The translations under genes and the position numbers were made by a program. Shown here piece by piece: positions 17,494-27,624 of a DNA stretch of 64,000 nt. Location: assembly GCA_902791865.1 (NCBI GenBank), contig CADAXK010000001.1, positions 62,001 through 126,000 of the forward strand, given 5' to 3'. Source of the stretch: an uncultured Bacteroidia bacterium (GTDB taxonomy: Bacteria; Bacteroidota; Bacteroidia; Bacteroidales; ML635J-15). Numbering within the stretch: position 1 is the first letter of the stretch; each line of letters begins with the position of its first letter. The notes under the pieces are model-generated. The model was not told the origin of the DNA, did no database searches, and worked only from the letters and a program-made list of their open reading frames with translations.

Positions 17494-19269
17494 ATGAAGA
17501 AATTAACATTTCTGTGCGTAGCAGTAATGGTTACTGCAGCACTAATTTTCAAAGCAGAGAATTCTTTCTCACAAGTTTATCAATTGGAAAACCCCGGTTT
17601 CGAGCAATGGGACGGCAATGACGCTGATGACGAACCTACAGGTTGGAACTCTTTCCCGTCAGCAAGTTGCGAACTGCCAGCTCTTATTAACATTGGAGGT
17701 GTAGCCTGCAATACAGCAAAAGCAACAAGACACGAAAAGTCAGAAGATGTACGCGATGGCGCAACAGGATATTCATGCAAAATATATGCAACATCCGCCT
17801 TCAGCAGGATTGCCAATGGTGCTCTAACAAGCGGACTTATGCATTTAGCATCAACAACACCATCAGACAACAGCAACTGCAACCAAACAATGACGGGAGA
17901 CAACAATTTCAATCATCGTCTCAACGCTAAGCCCGACTCAATAGTATTCTGGGCAAAGGTTGTTAATGCAAGCAATGATGACTCAGCTTGCTGTCACCTC
18001 TACATACACGACAACTATGATTTGAAAGACCCGCTACCTGCAAACCCAAGCGGATATCAAAGCCACATTGTAGGTGGCGTTCCATCATACAACTTCCCAA
18101 ACAATGGAAGTCAGTGGCGTCGCCATTCAGCACCGATAATATATGAGGGATACGGATCGAATGACCCACAGTTTGTGCTAATAACTTTCTCTACCAACGC
18201 TACTCCTGGCGGTGGTTCGGCAAACGATGCACTTTACATTGACGATATCGAATTCATATATAATCCAATCCGTTACGAATTTTCGGAAACCAGATGCGGT
18301 TCTTTTACATGGGACGGCGAAACATATACCGAATCCGGCAACTATGTAAAAACTTATGAAGGTACGCCTCGCGACAGTATCGTAACATTGCATTTGACAA
18401 TCACAGAAGCTCCATCTCGCGAAGAAACTGTTACTGTTGAACAATGCGGTGGCACACATACTTGGTACAACGAAGAATATACCGAAAGTGGAACATACTA
18501 TCATACAGTTCCAACAACAGATCCAAGCGTATGCGACAGTCTTATAACCCTGCATCTCACAATCAACCAGCCAGTTGCAAACGAGATTAATGAAACCGCT
18601 TGCGGTTCTTACACATGGAACGATAGCATTTACACCGAAAGCGGAAACTATACACAAACTCTTACCGCAGCAAACGGTTGCGACAGTGTAGTTACTCTTC
18701 ATCTTACTATTACAGAAGCACCAAATCGTGAAGTATCGGAAACAGCTTGCGACAGCTATACGTGGTATGAACAGGAATACACCGAATCTGGCAACTATCA
18801 ACATACAGTTGAAAATGCAGAAGGCTGCGACAGCTTGATAACCTTGCATTTGACAATCAACAATTCGGTAACAAATGAAATTTCCCAAACTGCCGAAGAT
18901 TCATACGAATGGAATGGCACTGAGTACACCACAAGCGGCGACTATGTTCAGACACTTTCCACAGTAAACAACTGCGACAGCGTTGTAACTCTTCACTTGA
19001 CAATTATCACTACCGGCATCAACGAAAACGAAATGTCTGAAATCAATGTTTACCCTGTTCCTGCAAAGGACATGCTGAACATTGAAGGCGAAGGCATCAA
19101 GTCGGTAACAATATGCGACATTGTAGGAAAGGAAATTGCCGAATACAAGAATGATGGCGATGCCACAATGAACATTTCGGTTGATAACTTCAAGTCTGGA
19201 AGCTACATGCTTGTGATAAAGGACGAAAATGGCAATATCATTACTCGCCAAATCACAATTATGAAATAA
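17494..19269 (+). CDS. T9SS-secreted PCMD-like protein with five Trp/Tyr-rich repeats
   Basis: 591 aa secreted protein. Start at 17494 gives a clean signal (MKKLTFLCVAVMV, cleavage near FSQ); the upstream ATG at 17464 would sit over a near-match promoter box (CACTTTTG, 17459-17466). Residues about 28-265 resemble the PCMD-type jelly-roll of Bacteroidota surface proteins (NPGFEQW, PTGWNSF, DDIEFIYN). Five repeats of about 45-50 residues follow, each with W, ES/TSG[ND]Y and CDS[VL][VI]TLHLTI; in the first, DSIVTLHLTI lacks the cysteine. The end is a T9SS type A sorting domain starting INVYPVPAKDML. Likely cell-surface and carbohydrate- or matrix-related; ligand unknown. Confidence 0.88.
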   Translation: MKKLTFLCVAVMVTAALIFKAENSFSQVYQLENPGFEQWDGNDADDEPTGWNSFPSASCELPALINIGGVACNTAKATRHEKSEDVRDGATGYSCKIYATSAFSRIANGALTSGLMHLASTTPSDNSNCNQTMTGDNNFNHRLNAKPDSIVFWAKVVNASNDDSACCHLYIHDNYDLKDPLPANPSGYQSHIVGGVPSYNFPNNGSQWRRHSAPIIYEGYGSNDPQFVLITFSTNATPGGGSANDALYIDDIEFIYNPIRYEFSETRCGSFTWDGETYTESGNYVKTYEGTPRDSIVTLHLTITEAPSREETVTVEQCGGTHTWYNEEYTESGTYYHTVPTTDPSVCDSLITLHLTINQPVANEINETACGSYTWNDSIYTESGNYTQTLTAANGCDSVVTLHLTITEAPNREVSETACDSYTWYEQEYTESGNYQHTVENAEGCDSLITLHLTINNSVTNEISQTAEDSYEWNGTEYTTSGDYVQTLSTVNNCDSVVTLHLTIITTGINENEMSEINVYPVPAKDMLNIEGEGIKSVTICDIVGKEIAEYKNDGDATMNISVDNFKSGSYMLVIKDENGNIITRQITIMK

Positions 19270-19288
19270 ATGTTTTTGTAATTCTAAT

Positions 19289-19318
19289 AAAAAAGCAACC
19301 TTCGGGTTGCTTTTTTTG
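19289..19318 (+). terminator. Terminator between T9SS repeat protein and lepA
   Basis: Stem AAAGCAACC / GGGTTGCTTT around a TTC loop (19292-19313), then seven T. A-run on the left side means it may also stop lepA transcription arriving from the other strand. Confidence 0.88.
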
Positions 19319-19363
19319 TTTCTGGTTTGATGTTTCTAGTTTCTATGAATCGGCATACGCTAG

Positions 19364-21154
19364 CTAATCGAGCTTCAATACCGCCAAGAACGCCGACTGC
19401 GGAACCTCCACCGAACCTATCTGACGCATACGCTTCTTTCCCTCCTTCTGCTTTTCGAGCAACTTGCGCTTACGGGTAATATCACCGCCGTAACATTTTG
19501 CCGTTACATCCTTGCGCACTGCCTTTACCGTTTCACGAGCGATAATCTTGCCACCTATTGCCGCCTGTATTGCCACATCAAACTGATGGCGCGGAATGAG
19601 TTCCTTCAACTTTTCGCACATGCGTCTGCCAAAAGTCTGCGCATTGCTTACATGCGTCAAGGTTGACAAGGCATCTACCATTTCACCGTTAAGCAAAATG
19701 TCAAGGCGTACAAGTTTCGACAATTTATATTCCGACTGATAATAGTCAAACGAAGCATAACCCTTTGAAATGCTCTTCAACTTGTCGTAGAAATCGAAAA
19801 CTATTTCACCCAAAGGCAAGTCGAAATGCAACTCCACGCGGTCGGCACTTAGGTAAACCTGATTTAGAAATGTTCCACGCTTGTCGATGCACAATTTAAT
19901 AATAGGTCCTACATAGTCGGCCTTGGTGATAATTGTTCCGCGAATGAACGGCTCCTCCACGTGGTCGAGATAGTTTGGTCCAGGCATTCCCGATGGATTG
20001 TGAACCTCTACCTTCTCGCCCTTTGTTGTGTATGCAAGATACTGAACATTAGGCACTGTGGTAATGACATCCATCTTAAACTCCCTATCAAGGCGTTCCT
20101 GCACAATTTCCATGTGAAGCAAGCCGAGGAATCCACAACGGAAACCAAAGCCCAATGCAGCCGATGATTCCAAATCATAGGTCAATGATGCATCGTTAAG
20201 CTGCAATTTTTCAATAGAGGCTCTAAGTTCCTCGTAGTCATCAGCATCAACAGGATATATACCGGCATAAAGCATTGGCTTAACCTCAGAGAATCCTGCA
20301 ATTGCCTCAGCACATGGTCTTTCAACATGAGTAATAGTATCGCCGACCTTCACTTCAACGGCCGTCTTAATGCCCGAAATTATGTAGCCGACATCGCCAG
20401 CAGACAAAGTCTTGCGCGGTGCGTAATCCATCTTCAGCACGCCAATTTCTTCGGCATTATACTCGCGACCAGTATTCACGAACTTAACAAGGTCCTTTGT
20501 GTTTACCGTACCGTTGAAAATGCGGAAATATACCACAATTCCGCGGAAAGCATTAAATACTGAATCGAAAATCAAAGCTTCGAACGGAGCCTCGGGGTCA
20601 CCCTTTGGCGCAGGAATCCTATTTACAATAGCTTCGAGCACATCCTCTACCCCTTCGCCAGTCTTGCCACTTGCACGAAGAATATCCTCGCGATCGCAAC
20701 CGATAAGATCAATTATCTGGTCTTCAACCAATTCGGGCATAGCAGCATCAAGGTCAATCTTGTTCAGCACAGGAATTATTTCCAAATCGTGGTCAATTGC
20801 CTGATACAACACCGAAATAGTCTGTGCCTGAACACCTTGCGTAGCATCAACAACCAGCAAAGCACCCTCGCATGCTGCGATTGAACGGCTTACCTCATAC
20901 GAAAAGTCGACATGCCCCGGAGTATCAATGAGATTCAGAACATACTTCTGACCGTCCTTTGCCTCGTAATCCATCTGTATGGCATGGCTCTTAATGGTAA
21001 TTCCGCGCTCGCGCTCCAAGTCCATGTCATCTAGAACCTGATTCTGGAAATTACGGTCAGATACCGTACCTGTATATTGTAAAAGACGGTCGGCCAGGGT
21101 GCTTTTTCCATGGTCGATATGTGCTATAATGCAAAAGTTGCGTATGTTCTTCAT
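19364..21154 (-). CDS. lepA: Elongation factor 4 (LepA)
   Basis: Ribosome-associated translational GTPase that acts on stalled or mis-translocated ribosomes. With the start at 21154 ([12 protein letters not shown]) the product is 596 aa, the usual LepA length; the longer frame from 21217 would run across an exact promoter box. G1 AHIDHGKST, switch [14 protein letters not shown] and NKID are visible. The C-terminal domain unique to LepA is present: [21 protein letters not shown] is split here as GGDITRKRK and [10 protein letters not shown]. Single-gene unit. Confidence 0.98.
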   Translation of the reverse strand: MKNIRNFCIIAHIDHGKSTLADRLLQYTGTVSDRNFQNQVLDDMDLERERGITIKSHAIQMDYEAKDGQKYVLNLIDTPGHVDFSYEVSRSIAACEGALLVVDATQGVQAQTISVLYQAIDHDLEIIPVLNKIDLDAAMPELVEDQIIDLIGCDREDILRASGKTGEGVEDVLEAIVNRIPAPKGDPEAPFEALIFDSVFNAFRGIVVYFRIFNGTVNTKDLVKFVNTGREYNAEEIGVLKMDYAPRKTLSAGDVGYIISGIKTAVEVKVGDTITHVERPCAEAIAGFSEVKPMLYAGIYPVDADDYEELRASIEKLQLNDASLTYDLESSAALGFGFRCGFLGLLHMEIVQERLDREFKMDVITTVPNVQYLAYTTKGEKVEVHNPSGMPGPNYLDHVEEPFIRGTIITKADYVGPIIKLCIDKRGTFLNQVYLSADRVELHFDLPLGEIVFDFYDKLKSISKGYASFDYYQSEYKLSKLVRLDILLNGEMVDALSTLTHVSNAQTFGRRMCEKLKELIPRHQFDVAIQAAIGGKIIARETVKAVRKDVTAKCYGGDITRKRKLLEKQKEGKKRMRQIGSVEVPQSAFLAVLKLD

Positions 21155-21182
21155 CAACTGTGAATTTTCGAAAATCAAGGCG

Positions 21183-21190
21183 CAAAAATA
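21183..21190 (-). promoter_or_regulatory. -7 box TATTTTTG before lepA
   Basis: Exact minus-strand box 28 bases before ATG 21154, excluding the start at 21217. Confidence 0.6.
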
Positions 21191-21392
21191 CATAAAAAGA
21201 GCGACTTCTAAAAGCATCTGCCAAACAAAACTGGCAATTTACTTGGGCATAAACTTGCACGGACATAATAACATTCTAACAATCAACATTTTATCTAAGC
21301 AAATTGAAACCTATTAAAAAAAAACAAAAAACATGCAGTATTTAGAAATTATTTTGTACCTTTACATCGAATATGCACTAATTTTTTCGATT

Positions 21393-22547
21393 ATGAGAAC
21401 TACAATATTAATATTAATGGCATTAGCAATATTAGCTATGCCAATTTCGGCACAAAACATAACCCGCGTGGATGATAACGGCAACACACTTTATTTCGGA
21501 CTGAGGTCAAACAAGACGAACAAGTACGACAAGGTGAAAACGCCCCCGTCATACGAAGTCATAGCTCCGTTAACACCAGCAGTTGGCAAGTCGGAAACGG
21601 TAAAAAATGCCATCGATACAATGTGGGTACCGTTTGTATACGAGACAATACAAAAGTACAACAATGACATAAACGGAACGGTAACAGTCCCAAAGCGCAT
21701 TACCTATCAAGGAGTAAATTACCCGATTACATGCATCGGAACACAAGCATTCAAGGACTGCAAAAAGTTGAAGAAGGTGCTTTTACCATTGTCAGTAACC
21801 GAAATTGGACCAGAAGCATTCAGCGGATGTAGCGAACTAACTGAAATTGTACTGCCTCCCGAACTCAAGAAAATTGGCAACTTTGCATTCGAGCATTGCA
21901 AAAAGGTAAAAACCATAGAACTTTATAGCGAAACACCTCCAGAACTCGGACAGCACAGCGATTTCTATCTATATGGTGTCACTCTTGTCGTTCCTCCAAA
22001 GACTGCCGACATCTACGGCACAAAGGAACCTTGGAGCGATGCAAAGGCAATTGTTGAACGCGCAGGAACATCTTCGTCAAACATTTTCTGGACAACTGCC
22101 GAAACCGGACAAAAATTCATCTGCAAGATTACAAATCAAGACGAAGGCACTGCTTCTATAATTTCATACGGCATAATGACACCCTACATCAACTGCGAAG
22201 AATCGTATGACGATGTTGCTGGCGAAATGAAATTGCCATATTCGGTAAAGAACGAGAATATTCCATACAACATCAACACTTTGGAACAAAACGCATTCAA
22301 TAGTTGTGGCATAACAAACGTAAGAATTCCAGCAACAGTAACAAAGATAGAAAAGGGTGCGTTCAAGAATTGCAAGCAACTGACATACGTAAGAATTGAC
22401 GGTGGAAATGTGGAAATAGCTGACGATGCATTTGAAGGGCTTCCTGAAGATGCCGTCTTGTCTGTTCCAAAACTTTGCGGATCGTACTACAAGCAACTTA
22501 CAGCTTGCAAGAAATTCAAGGAAATAAAGGAAGCAATGTCAAAGTAA
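21393..22547 (+). CDS. BspA-type leucine-rich repeat protein
   Basis: 384 aa exported protein; start at 21393 gives a signal ending PISAQ. Two blocks of LRR_5 (BspA-like) repeats, about residues 105-180 and 290-350, show the usual pattern IGTQAFKDCKKLKKVLLP and VTEIGPEAFSGC. Between them lies a non-repeat segment with NIFWTTAETGQKF. There is no T9SS sorting domain, lipobox or LPXTG, so how it stays outside the cell is not clear. Related to the longer protein at 43847. Such proteins in other species bind host or partner-cell surfaces; here that is inference. Confidence 0.85.
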   Translation: MRTTILILMALAILAMPISAQNITRVDDNGNTLYFGLRSNKTNKYDKVKTPPSYEVIAPLTPAVGKSETVKNAIDTMWVPFVYETIQKYNNDINGTVTVPKRITYQGVNYPITCIGTQAFKDCKKLKKVLLPLSVTEIGPEAFSGCSELTEIVLPPELKKIGNFAFEHCKKVKTIELYSETPPELGQHSDFYLYGVTLVVPPKTADIYGTKEPWSDAKAIVERAGTSSSNIFWTTAETGQKFICKITNQDEGTASIISYGIMTPYINCEESYDDVAGEMKLPYSVKNENIPYNINTLEQNAFNSCGITNVRIPATVTKIEKGAFKNCKQLTYVRIDGGNVEIADDAFEGLPEDAVLSVPKLCGSYYKQLTACKKFKEIKEAMSK

Positions 22548-22711
22548 TTCAAAGATTCGAAAATTTGATAATTTGAAGATTTGAAAATTTGATGGCTTGA
22601 ATTTCTAAGTCCTGAGTGTTTGCTACGGAATACTTTTCTAGGCCAATAGGCTATTCGCCTGTTCGTCTTAATTTTTTGACTATTATACTTTTAGACCTTA
22701 TGCATAAATAT
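22548..22711. other. AT-rich low-complexity gap
   Basis: Between 22555 and 22605 the motif GATTTGAAAATTTGA and close variants repeat imperfectly. No hairpin terminator and no exact promoter box; a weak TATACTTTTAG (about 22685) lies near the CHAT gene start. Confidence 0.5.
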
Positions 22712-25654
22712 ATGAAAGAAAGATTACTACTTATTTGTACATTGCTTTTCCTTTCTGGATATGCAATTGCGCAAAACGAAACCTTCAACAAAGATTCCGT
22801 ATTCACATGGGGAATAAACGCGTATGCAAACGGAGACTTTGAAAGCGCACTGCAACATTTTGAAACATACTTTGAAAATACTAGCGACACAACCTCAGCA
22901 CAATACGCTACAGCACTACACAAGACAGGAAACATCGCATTGTTGTACGGCGACACCCAAACAGCTCTGCAATACTATCAGAAATCGCTTGCAATAAGAG
23001 AGAATCTATACGGCAAAAGCCATCCCGATTGTGGCGCATCGCTGGCAAACATTGGCAATGCTTTTCAGAACATGGGCAAATACGCCGATGCGATAGGCTA
23101 TCTGCTACGAGGCGCCGAAATCGACAAGAAGTTTTTTGGAGAAAAATCCCAGTTCTACGGTGAAGACATGCACAACATTGGCAATTCCTACTATGGGTTA
23201 CGCGATTACGACAACGCCGAGAAATATTATTGTGAAGCTGCAAAGATAAAAGCCATTACCGTAGGAAACGACAGTTATGACTATGCCACAACGATAGTTA
23301 TGCTTGCTAACCTATACGGCGACCTAGGGCAGAACGAAACCGCAATGAAATATTACGAATCGGCAGCGGAAATAATCGGTGCAACCCAGGACAGGCAGGA
23401 TACATACGCCAATGTCCTCAGCAATATGGGAACATTGTATTCCGCATTAGGCAACTACACCAAGGCTCTTGAAAAATACAACGAAGCGAAAAGCATACTT
23501 GAGAAACTTGGAATGGAAAAAACAATTACCTATATAGATATCCTTACTAATGTTGCAAGCGCATATTTCTTTATGACCGACTACGACAAGTCGATTGAAA
23601 TCGACAAGCAGGTTGCCGAAATTACAAAGGCAGAAATAGGAGAATCGACAATTGAATATGCTACTGCCGTAAATAATATAGGTACTATTTATATGAAAAC
23701 TGCCGATTATTCACAGGCACTCGACTATCTGCGTAAAGCGGCGAAAATAAGGAAAGACATTCTCGGTGAAAACAACATCGAGTATGCAAAGTCGCTGAAC
23801 AACATAGGAAATACGCTTCTGTTAAAAGGCGATACCAAAGCAAGTGCCGACACACTTGTGAAAGCATACAAGATTGCCGAAGCGGTATATGGGAAAGACC
23901 ACAATGGAACAACCGACTATCTACTGAATATTGCAAACTGCTATATAAAGTCGGGCGACTATAAGCTGGCACATACATACTTGCAGAAATCGCTCAATAT
24001 AGGAAGCAAAAGCCTGAAGGAAAACTTTTCGTTCCTCTCGTCACACGAACGCGAACTCTACTGGCAGAACAATGTAGAAATGTACCGCGCTATCATCGAA
24101 AACTCATCACACATTACCACCGACACATCTGCAGCACGATGCTCATACAATGCAGAACTTGTAACCAAAGGCCTTCTGCTTACGTCGGAAATGGAGTTCA
24201 ACAAGCTTATCGCCGAAAGTAAGGACACAAAACTGATTGCCGAGTTCGAGAAAATGAGGCAACTTGGTTTGATTTTGAACGGAGAACTCGAAAAGCAAAT
24301 TGATGAGCGCACCTACAATTGTGATTCGCTTGAAAACGAAATCCAGAAAATCGAAAGGCATCTCGTTGAAAACTGTCGTCAGTATGGCGACTTTACCCGC
24401 TCCATTGCTATAAACTGGAAAGATGTGCAGAAATCATTGAAACCTAACGATGCCGCAATAGAGTTTGCAAACTATACAGAAAAAGACACGACAAAATATG
24501 CAGCTATCGTCCTTACAAAAAGTATGGAATCTCCTGTTTTTGTACCGCTTTTCAATGAGAACGACATTGCAAGGCTATTGCGGGGCATCACACCTGCAAA
24601 ACCCGATGCGCCAAAGGACGACGACAACCGCGGTGCAAGCACATTTACTGCAAAACGACAAGGAATCTACGAATCTACAGGACTTTACAAATTAATATGG
24701 CAACCGTTGGAAAAATACTTTCCCGAAAAACCACGAGTTTATTTTGCACCGTCGGGAGCCTTGCACCAAATTGCTGTCGAGTACGCTCCAATTGACCACG
24801 ACAAGACAATTTCAGACAAATACGAAATTTACCGAGTCTCCTCTACCCGATTCCTAGCAATGGACTATATGCCAAAGCCAATGAAAAACTCCGTACTTTA
24901 CGGAGGCATTTTCTACGACAGCGACACCACCACAATGAAGCGCGAAAGCGACCGTTATTCCACCCGTAGCGGAAATACAATTCGCTCCTTCTCTTCACTC
25001 AACCGAGACGAAGACCGAGGAAGCCTCAACTACCTGCCTGGCACAAAGACCGAGGTCGAAAATATTGTCGGCAATCTGAAAAAAAATCGCGTAAAGACAA
25101 AACTATATGAAGGCACGCAAGCCAACGAAGAATCGTTCAAGGCTCTGTCTGGCAGTGAAATAGCTGTACTGCACATTGCAACACACGGCTTCTTCCTGCC
25201 CACCGACGAAAAACTTTCTGGAGACCAGTCGCTTGTGCAGTCGGGACTTCTGCTGTCGGGAGCAAACTACGCTTGGCAGAACAAGCCTCTCCCCGAAGGC
25301 ATAGAGGATGGCATTCTCACTGCCAAGGAAATAAGCTTTATGGACTTACGCAAGACCGACTTAGTGGTACTGTCCGCTTGCCAGACTGCACTTGGTGAAA
25401 TTACGGGCGAAGGCGTATTTGGACTGCAACGTGGCTTCAAGAAGGCAGGAGTTCGTACCATCATCATGAGCCTCTGGCCTGTAGATGACAATGCCACTCT
25501 GCTTATGATGACAGAGTTCTACACAAACCTTACCAAAGGTATGACCAAGCGTGAAGCCTTCCTCGCCGCACAAAACAAGGTCAAGACTACAGCTGGATTC
25601 GAGAATCCAAGATATTGGGCTGCGTTTATTATGCTGGATGGAAACGAAAATTGA
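22712..25654 (+). CDS. Exported TPR-CHAT protease-like protein
   Basis: 980 aa from the ATG at 22712, which gives a Sec signal (MKERLLLICTLLFLSGYAIAQ); an ATG at 22700 is possible. Residues about 25-450 hold some ten TPR units of 42 residues (pattern YAxxLNNIGNxYxxxGDYxxA). The last 300 residues are a CHAT domain, the caspase/separase-like cysteine peptidase fold. Both catalytic positions are intact: H825 in HIATHG and C890 in LSACQT. The family ending GFENPRYWAAFIMLDG is present. CHAT proteins cleave specific partners, often sensed by the TPR part. The signal peptide places this one in the periplasm or outside. Partner unknown; no obvious target next door. Confidence 0.92.
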   Translation: MKERLLLICTLLFLSGYAIAQNETFNKDSVFTWGINAYANGDFESALQHFETYFENTSDTTSAQYATALHKTGNIALLYGDTQTALQYYQKSLAIRENLYGKSHPDCGASLANIGNAFQNMGKYADAIGYLLRGAEIDKKFFGEKSQFYGEDMHNIGNSYYGLRDYDNAEKYYCEAAKIKAITVGNDSYDYATTIVMLANLYGDLGQNETAMKYYESAAEIIGATQDRQDTYANVLSNMGTLYSALGNYTKALEKYNEAKSILEKLGMEKTITYIDILTNVASAYFFMTDYDKSIEIDKQVAEITKAEIGESTIEYATAVNNIGTIYMKTADYSQALDYLRKAAKIRKDILGENNIEYAKSLNNIGNTLLLKGDTKASADTLVKAYKIAEAVYGKDHNGTTDYLLNIANCYIKSGDYKLAHTYLQKSLNIGSKSLKENFSFLSSHERELYWQNNVEMYRAIIENSSHITTDTSAARCSYNAELVTKGLLLTSEMEFNKLIAESKDTKLIAEFEKMRQLGLILNGELEKQIDERTYNCDSLENEIQKIERHLVENCRQYGDFTRSIAINWKDVQKSLKPNDAAIEFANYTEKDTTKYAAIVLTKSMESPVFVPLFNENDIARLLRGITPAKPDAPKDDDNRGASTFTAKRQGIYESTGLYKLIWQPLEKYFPEKPRVYFAPSGALHQIAVEYAPIDHDKTISDKYEIYRVSSTRFLAMDYMPKPMKNSVLYGGIFYDSDTTTMKRESDRYSTRSGNTIRSFSSLNRDEDRGSLNYLPGTKTEVENIVGNLKKNRVKTKLYEGTQANEESFKALSGSEIAVLHIATHGFFLPTDEKLSGDQSLVQSGLLLSGANYAWQNKPLPEGIEDGILTAKEISFMDLRKTDLVVLSACQTALGEITGEGVFGLQRGFKKAGVRTIIMSLWPVDDNATLLMMTEFYTNLTKGMTKREAFLAAQNKVKTTAGFENPRYWAAFIMLDGNEN

Positions 25655-25666
25655 TTTATTATTCAC

Positions 25667-25698
25667 TTGTAGAGATGTTGCGCGCAACATCTCTACAA
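25667..25698. repeat. Perfect 32-bp palindrome
   Basis: The half-site TTGTAGAGATGTTGCG is followed directly by its reverse complement. It starts 12 bases after the CHAT stop codon. It can act as a transcription stop, but lacks a T-run and has no loop, which fits a dispersed palindromic repeat better. Confidence 0.93.
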
Positions 25699-25728
25699 TT
25701 AAATTAAATTACCAGGCATATATAGTAC

Positions 25729-25748
25729 AGACGCAAAATTTTGCGTCT
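25729..25748. repeat. Perfect 20-bp palindrome
   Basis: Half-site AGACGCAAAA joined to its reverse complement, 30 bases after the previous palindrome. Same kind of loop-free, self-complementary unit; similar AGACGCAAAATTTTGCGTCT elements are familiar as dispersed repeats in other bacteria. Confidence 0.9.
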
Positions 25749-25855
25749 CGACAAAAATGCCGAAGGCATAGAAACGACATGTCCGCAGAATCAATAACAT
25801 TTTCCCTTGTCATGTAAAATGTTAATTATAATTTCGCGACATAAATTCTATTGAG

Positions 25856-26707
25856 ATGAAGATTGTAAGAACAGTTGAAGAACTTACCACTTTGAGGAAT
25901 GAAAACTCATTCAATGGCAAGAAATTAGGTTTTGTACCGACAATGGGCGCACTACACGAAGGACATGCTTCTCTTGTTCGTCGTAGCGTAGCCGAAAACG
26001 ACTGCACGATGGTTTCTGTATTCGTAAACCCGCGCCAGTTCAACGATCCAAACGACTACAAGAACTACCCAATCACCACAGATGCCGACATCGCTCTGCT
26101 CGAAAGCGTTGGCTGCAATGTGTTGTACCTGCCATCTGCCGATGACATCTACAACGGCTACGAAGGTTGCACAATGGATTTCCACGGACTTGACAAGATG
26201 TACGAAGGAGAATTCCGTCCCGGACATTTCCAAGGTGTAGTTGACATAGTTTACAGGCTTTTTGACCTAGTAAAACCCGACTTCGCATACTTCGGAGAAA
26301 AGGACTTCCAGCAGGTTGCAATAATTAAACTCATGGTAAAACAGAAAAAAATGCCACTAACCATTGTTCCCTGCCCTATCATCCGTGAGGAAAACGGTCT
26401 TGCCAAGAGTTCACGCAATAGACTTCTCACTGCAGAACAGATAAAAGTTGCTCCGCTTATTTACAAGACAATAACAGAAACCTGCGCGATAATTCCAGAA
26501 AGCGAGACGATTGAAAACCTCATCGAAACACTGAGGAAAAAGATTGACAGCATAGAATTCATGAGAATGGAATATGCGGCTTTCTGCAATGCTGAAACAT
26601 TGGAAAGATTAGAAAAATTCGACAAAAAAATCACGACAAGGCTTTGTATTGCAGTATGGTGCGGAAATATTCGATTAATCGACAATATTAATTGTTGCAT
26701 TAAATAA
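25856..26707 (+). CDS. panC: Pantothenate synthetase
   Basis: PanC joins pantoate and beta-alanine with ATP to give pantothenate, the coenzyme A precursor. 283 aa, normal length. Motifs: [14 protein letters not shown] with the HxGH-like nucleotide site, [14 protein letters not shown] and KSSRNRLL (most relatives have MSSRN). Start at 25856 is the first ATG of the frame. Followed after 37 bases by panD, which makes its beta-alanine substrate. Confidence 0.97.
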   Translation: MKIVRTVEELTTLRNENSFNGKKLGFVPTMGALHEGHASLVRRSVAENDCTMVSVFVNPRQFNDPNDYKNYPITTDADIALLESVGCNVLYLPSADDIYNGYEGCTMDFHGLDKMYEGEFRPGHFQGVVDIVYRLFDLVKPDFAYFGEKDFQQVAIIKLMVKQKKMPLTIVPCPIIREENGLAKSSRNRLLTAEQIKVAPLIYKTITETCAIIPESETIENLIETLRKKIDSIEFMRMEYAAFCNAETLERLEKFDKKITTRLCIAVWCGNIRLIDNINCCIK

Positions 26708-26712
26708 TTGCT

Positions 26713-26720
26713 TAAATTTG
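26713..26720 (+). promoter_or_regulatory. -7 box TAAATTTG, sets panD start at 26745
   Basis: Exact box 24 bases before ATG 26745, overlapping the alternative start at 26718. panD may thus be transcribed apart from panC. Confidence 0.6.
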
Positions 26721-26744
26721 CACCCGTTTTTTACAACATCTGAA

Positions 26745-27095
26745 ATGAACATAGAAGTAGTAAAATCGAAGATACACAAGGTTACCGTCACGGAAGCCAA
26801 CTTGCAGTATGTGGGTAGCATCACCATCGACGAAGACCTTATGGACGCAGCAAATATCATTGAAAACGAAAAGGTTCAAGTTGTAAATGTCAACAATGGC
26901 GAACGCCTTGAAACATACGTAATTAAAGGCAAGCGCGGTTCTGGTGTAATTTGCCTTAATGGACCAGCCGCACGCAAAGCTCAGGTTGGCGATATCGTAA
27001 TAATAATTTCTTACGCTTCTATGGATTTCGAAGAAGCAAAGAAATTTAAACCATCATTCGTTTTCCCCGACACAAGGACGAACAAAATCGTGTAA
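26745..27095 (+). CDS. panD: Aspartate 1-decarboxylase
   Basis: PanD makes beta-alanine from aspartate. 116 aa from 26745, the normal size. The pro-enzyme self-cleaves between Gly24 and Ser25; YVGSITID shows that site, and Ser25 becomes the pyruvoyl cofactor. [20 protein letters not shown] is the conserved core near 70-90. Its stop codon shares one base with the next start (TAATG). Confidence 0.97.
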   Translation: MNIEVVKSKIHKVTVTEANLQYVGSITIDEDLMDAANIIENEKVQVVNVNNGERLETYVIKGKRGSGVICLNGPAARKAQVGDIVIIISYASMDFEEAKKFKPSFVFPDTRTNKIV

Positions 27096-27577
27096 TGTCC
27101 ACCCTTACGGCAATAAATTCCAAAATTGTTGACTTTTCCAAAATAAAAGACCTCGTCTCAAATTGGAAAAAAGAAGGCAATAGCATAGTTTTCACAAACG
27201 GATGCTTCGACGTGCTTCATTACGGACACGTCAGCTACCTTGCCGAAGCTAGCGACCTTGGCGACAAGATGATTATCGGGCTAAATTCAGATTCTTCTGT
27301 TAGACGACTAAAGGGAGAAACTCGACCTATAAACGGTCAGCACGAACGCGCTGTTTTGCTTTCCGCCCTACAATTTGTCGATGCCGTTGTTATCTTCGAC
27401 GAGGATACCCCAGAAAATCTTATCAACACAATAGCACCAGACTTTCTTGTAAAAGGCGGAGATTATACTATAGACACAATTGTTGGTGCTGATTTCGTAA
27501 TGTCATACGGAGGAAAAGTCATAACAATTCCTATTGTTGAAAATTTTTCATCTACATTAATAATAAAAAGATTTTGA
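27095..27577 (+). CDS. rfaE2: Heptose-1-phosphate adenylyltransferase (RfaE2/HldE C-domain type)
   Basis: 160 aa nucleotidyltransferase of the cytidylyltransferase-like fold. TNGCFDVLHYGHVSYL carries the HxGH motif at residues about 41-44. GLNSDSSVRRLKGETRPI and the end STLIIKRF are typical of the stand-alone RfaE domain II that makes ADP-heptose for the LPS inner core. Related FAD or glycerol-3-phosphate enzymes share the motif, but the RRLKG and C-terminal patterns favour RfaE2. Translationally coupled to panD by a one-base overlap, although the pathways differ. Confidence 0.9.
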   Translation: MSTLTAINSKIVDFSKIKDLVSNWKKEGNSIVFTNGCFDVLHYGHVSYLAEASDLGDKMIIGLNSDSSVRRLKGETRPINGQHERAVLLSALQFVDAVVIFDEDTPENLINTIAPDFLVKGGDYTIDTIVGADFVMSYGGKVITIPIVENFSSTLIIKRF

Positions 27578-27591
27578 ATTAAAAAAAACAC

Positions 27592-27599
27592 TATATTTG
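27592..27599 (+). promoter_or_regulatory. -7 box TATATTTG before small lipoprotein
   Basis: Exact box 25 bases before ATG 27625. Confidence 0.6.
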
Positions 27600-27624
27600 C
27601 AACCGATTTATTTAACTATGCAAA

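Noticed and set aside
18178..18888. 236-codon minus-strand frame
   Set aside because: Antisense of the repeat region of the T9SS protein; its length comes from the repeated DNA and its cysteine/phenylalanine-rich content is not protein-like.
22712..25654. CRISPR-linked TPR-CHAT (Craspase-type) effector
   Set aside because: The protein has a secretion signal and there is no cas gene or CRISPR array nearby.
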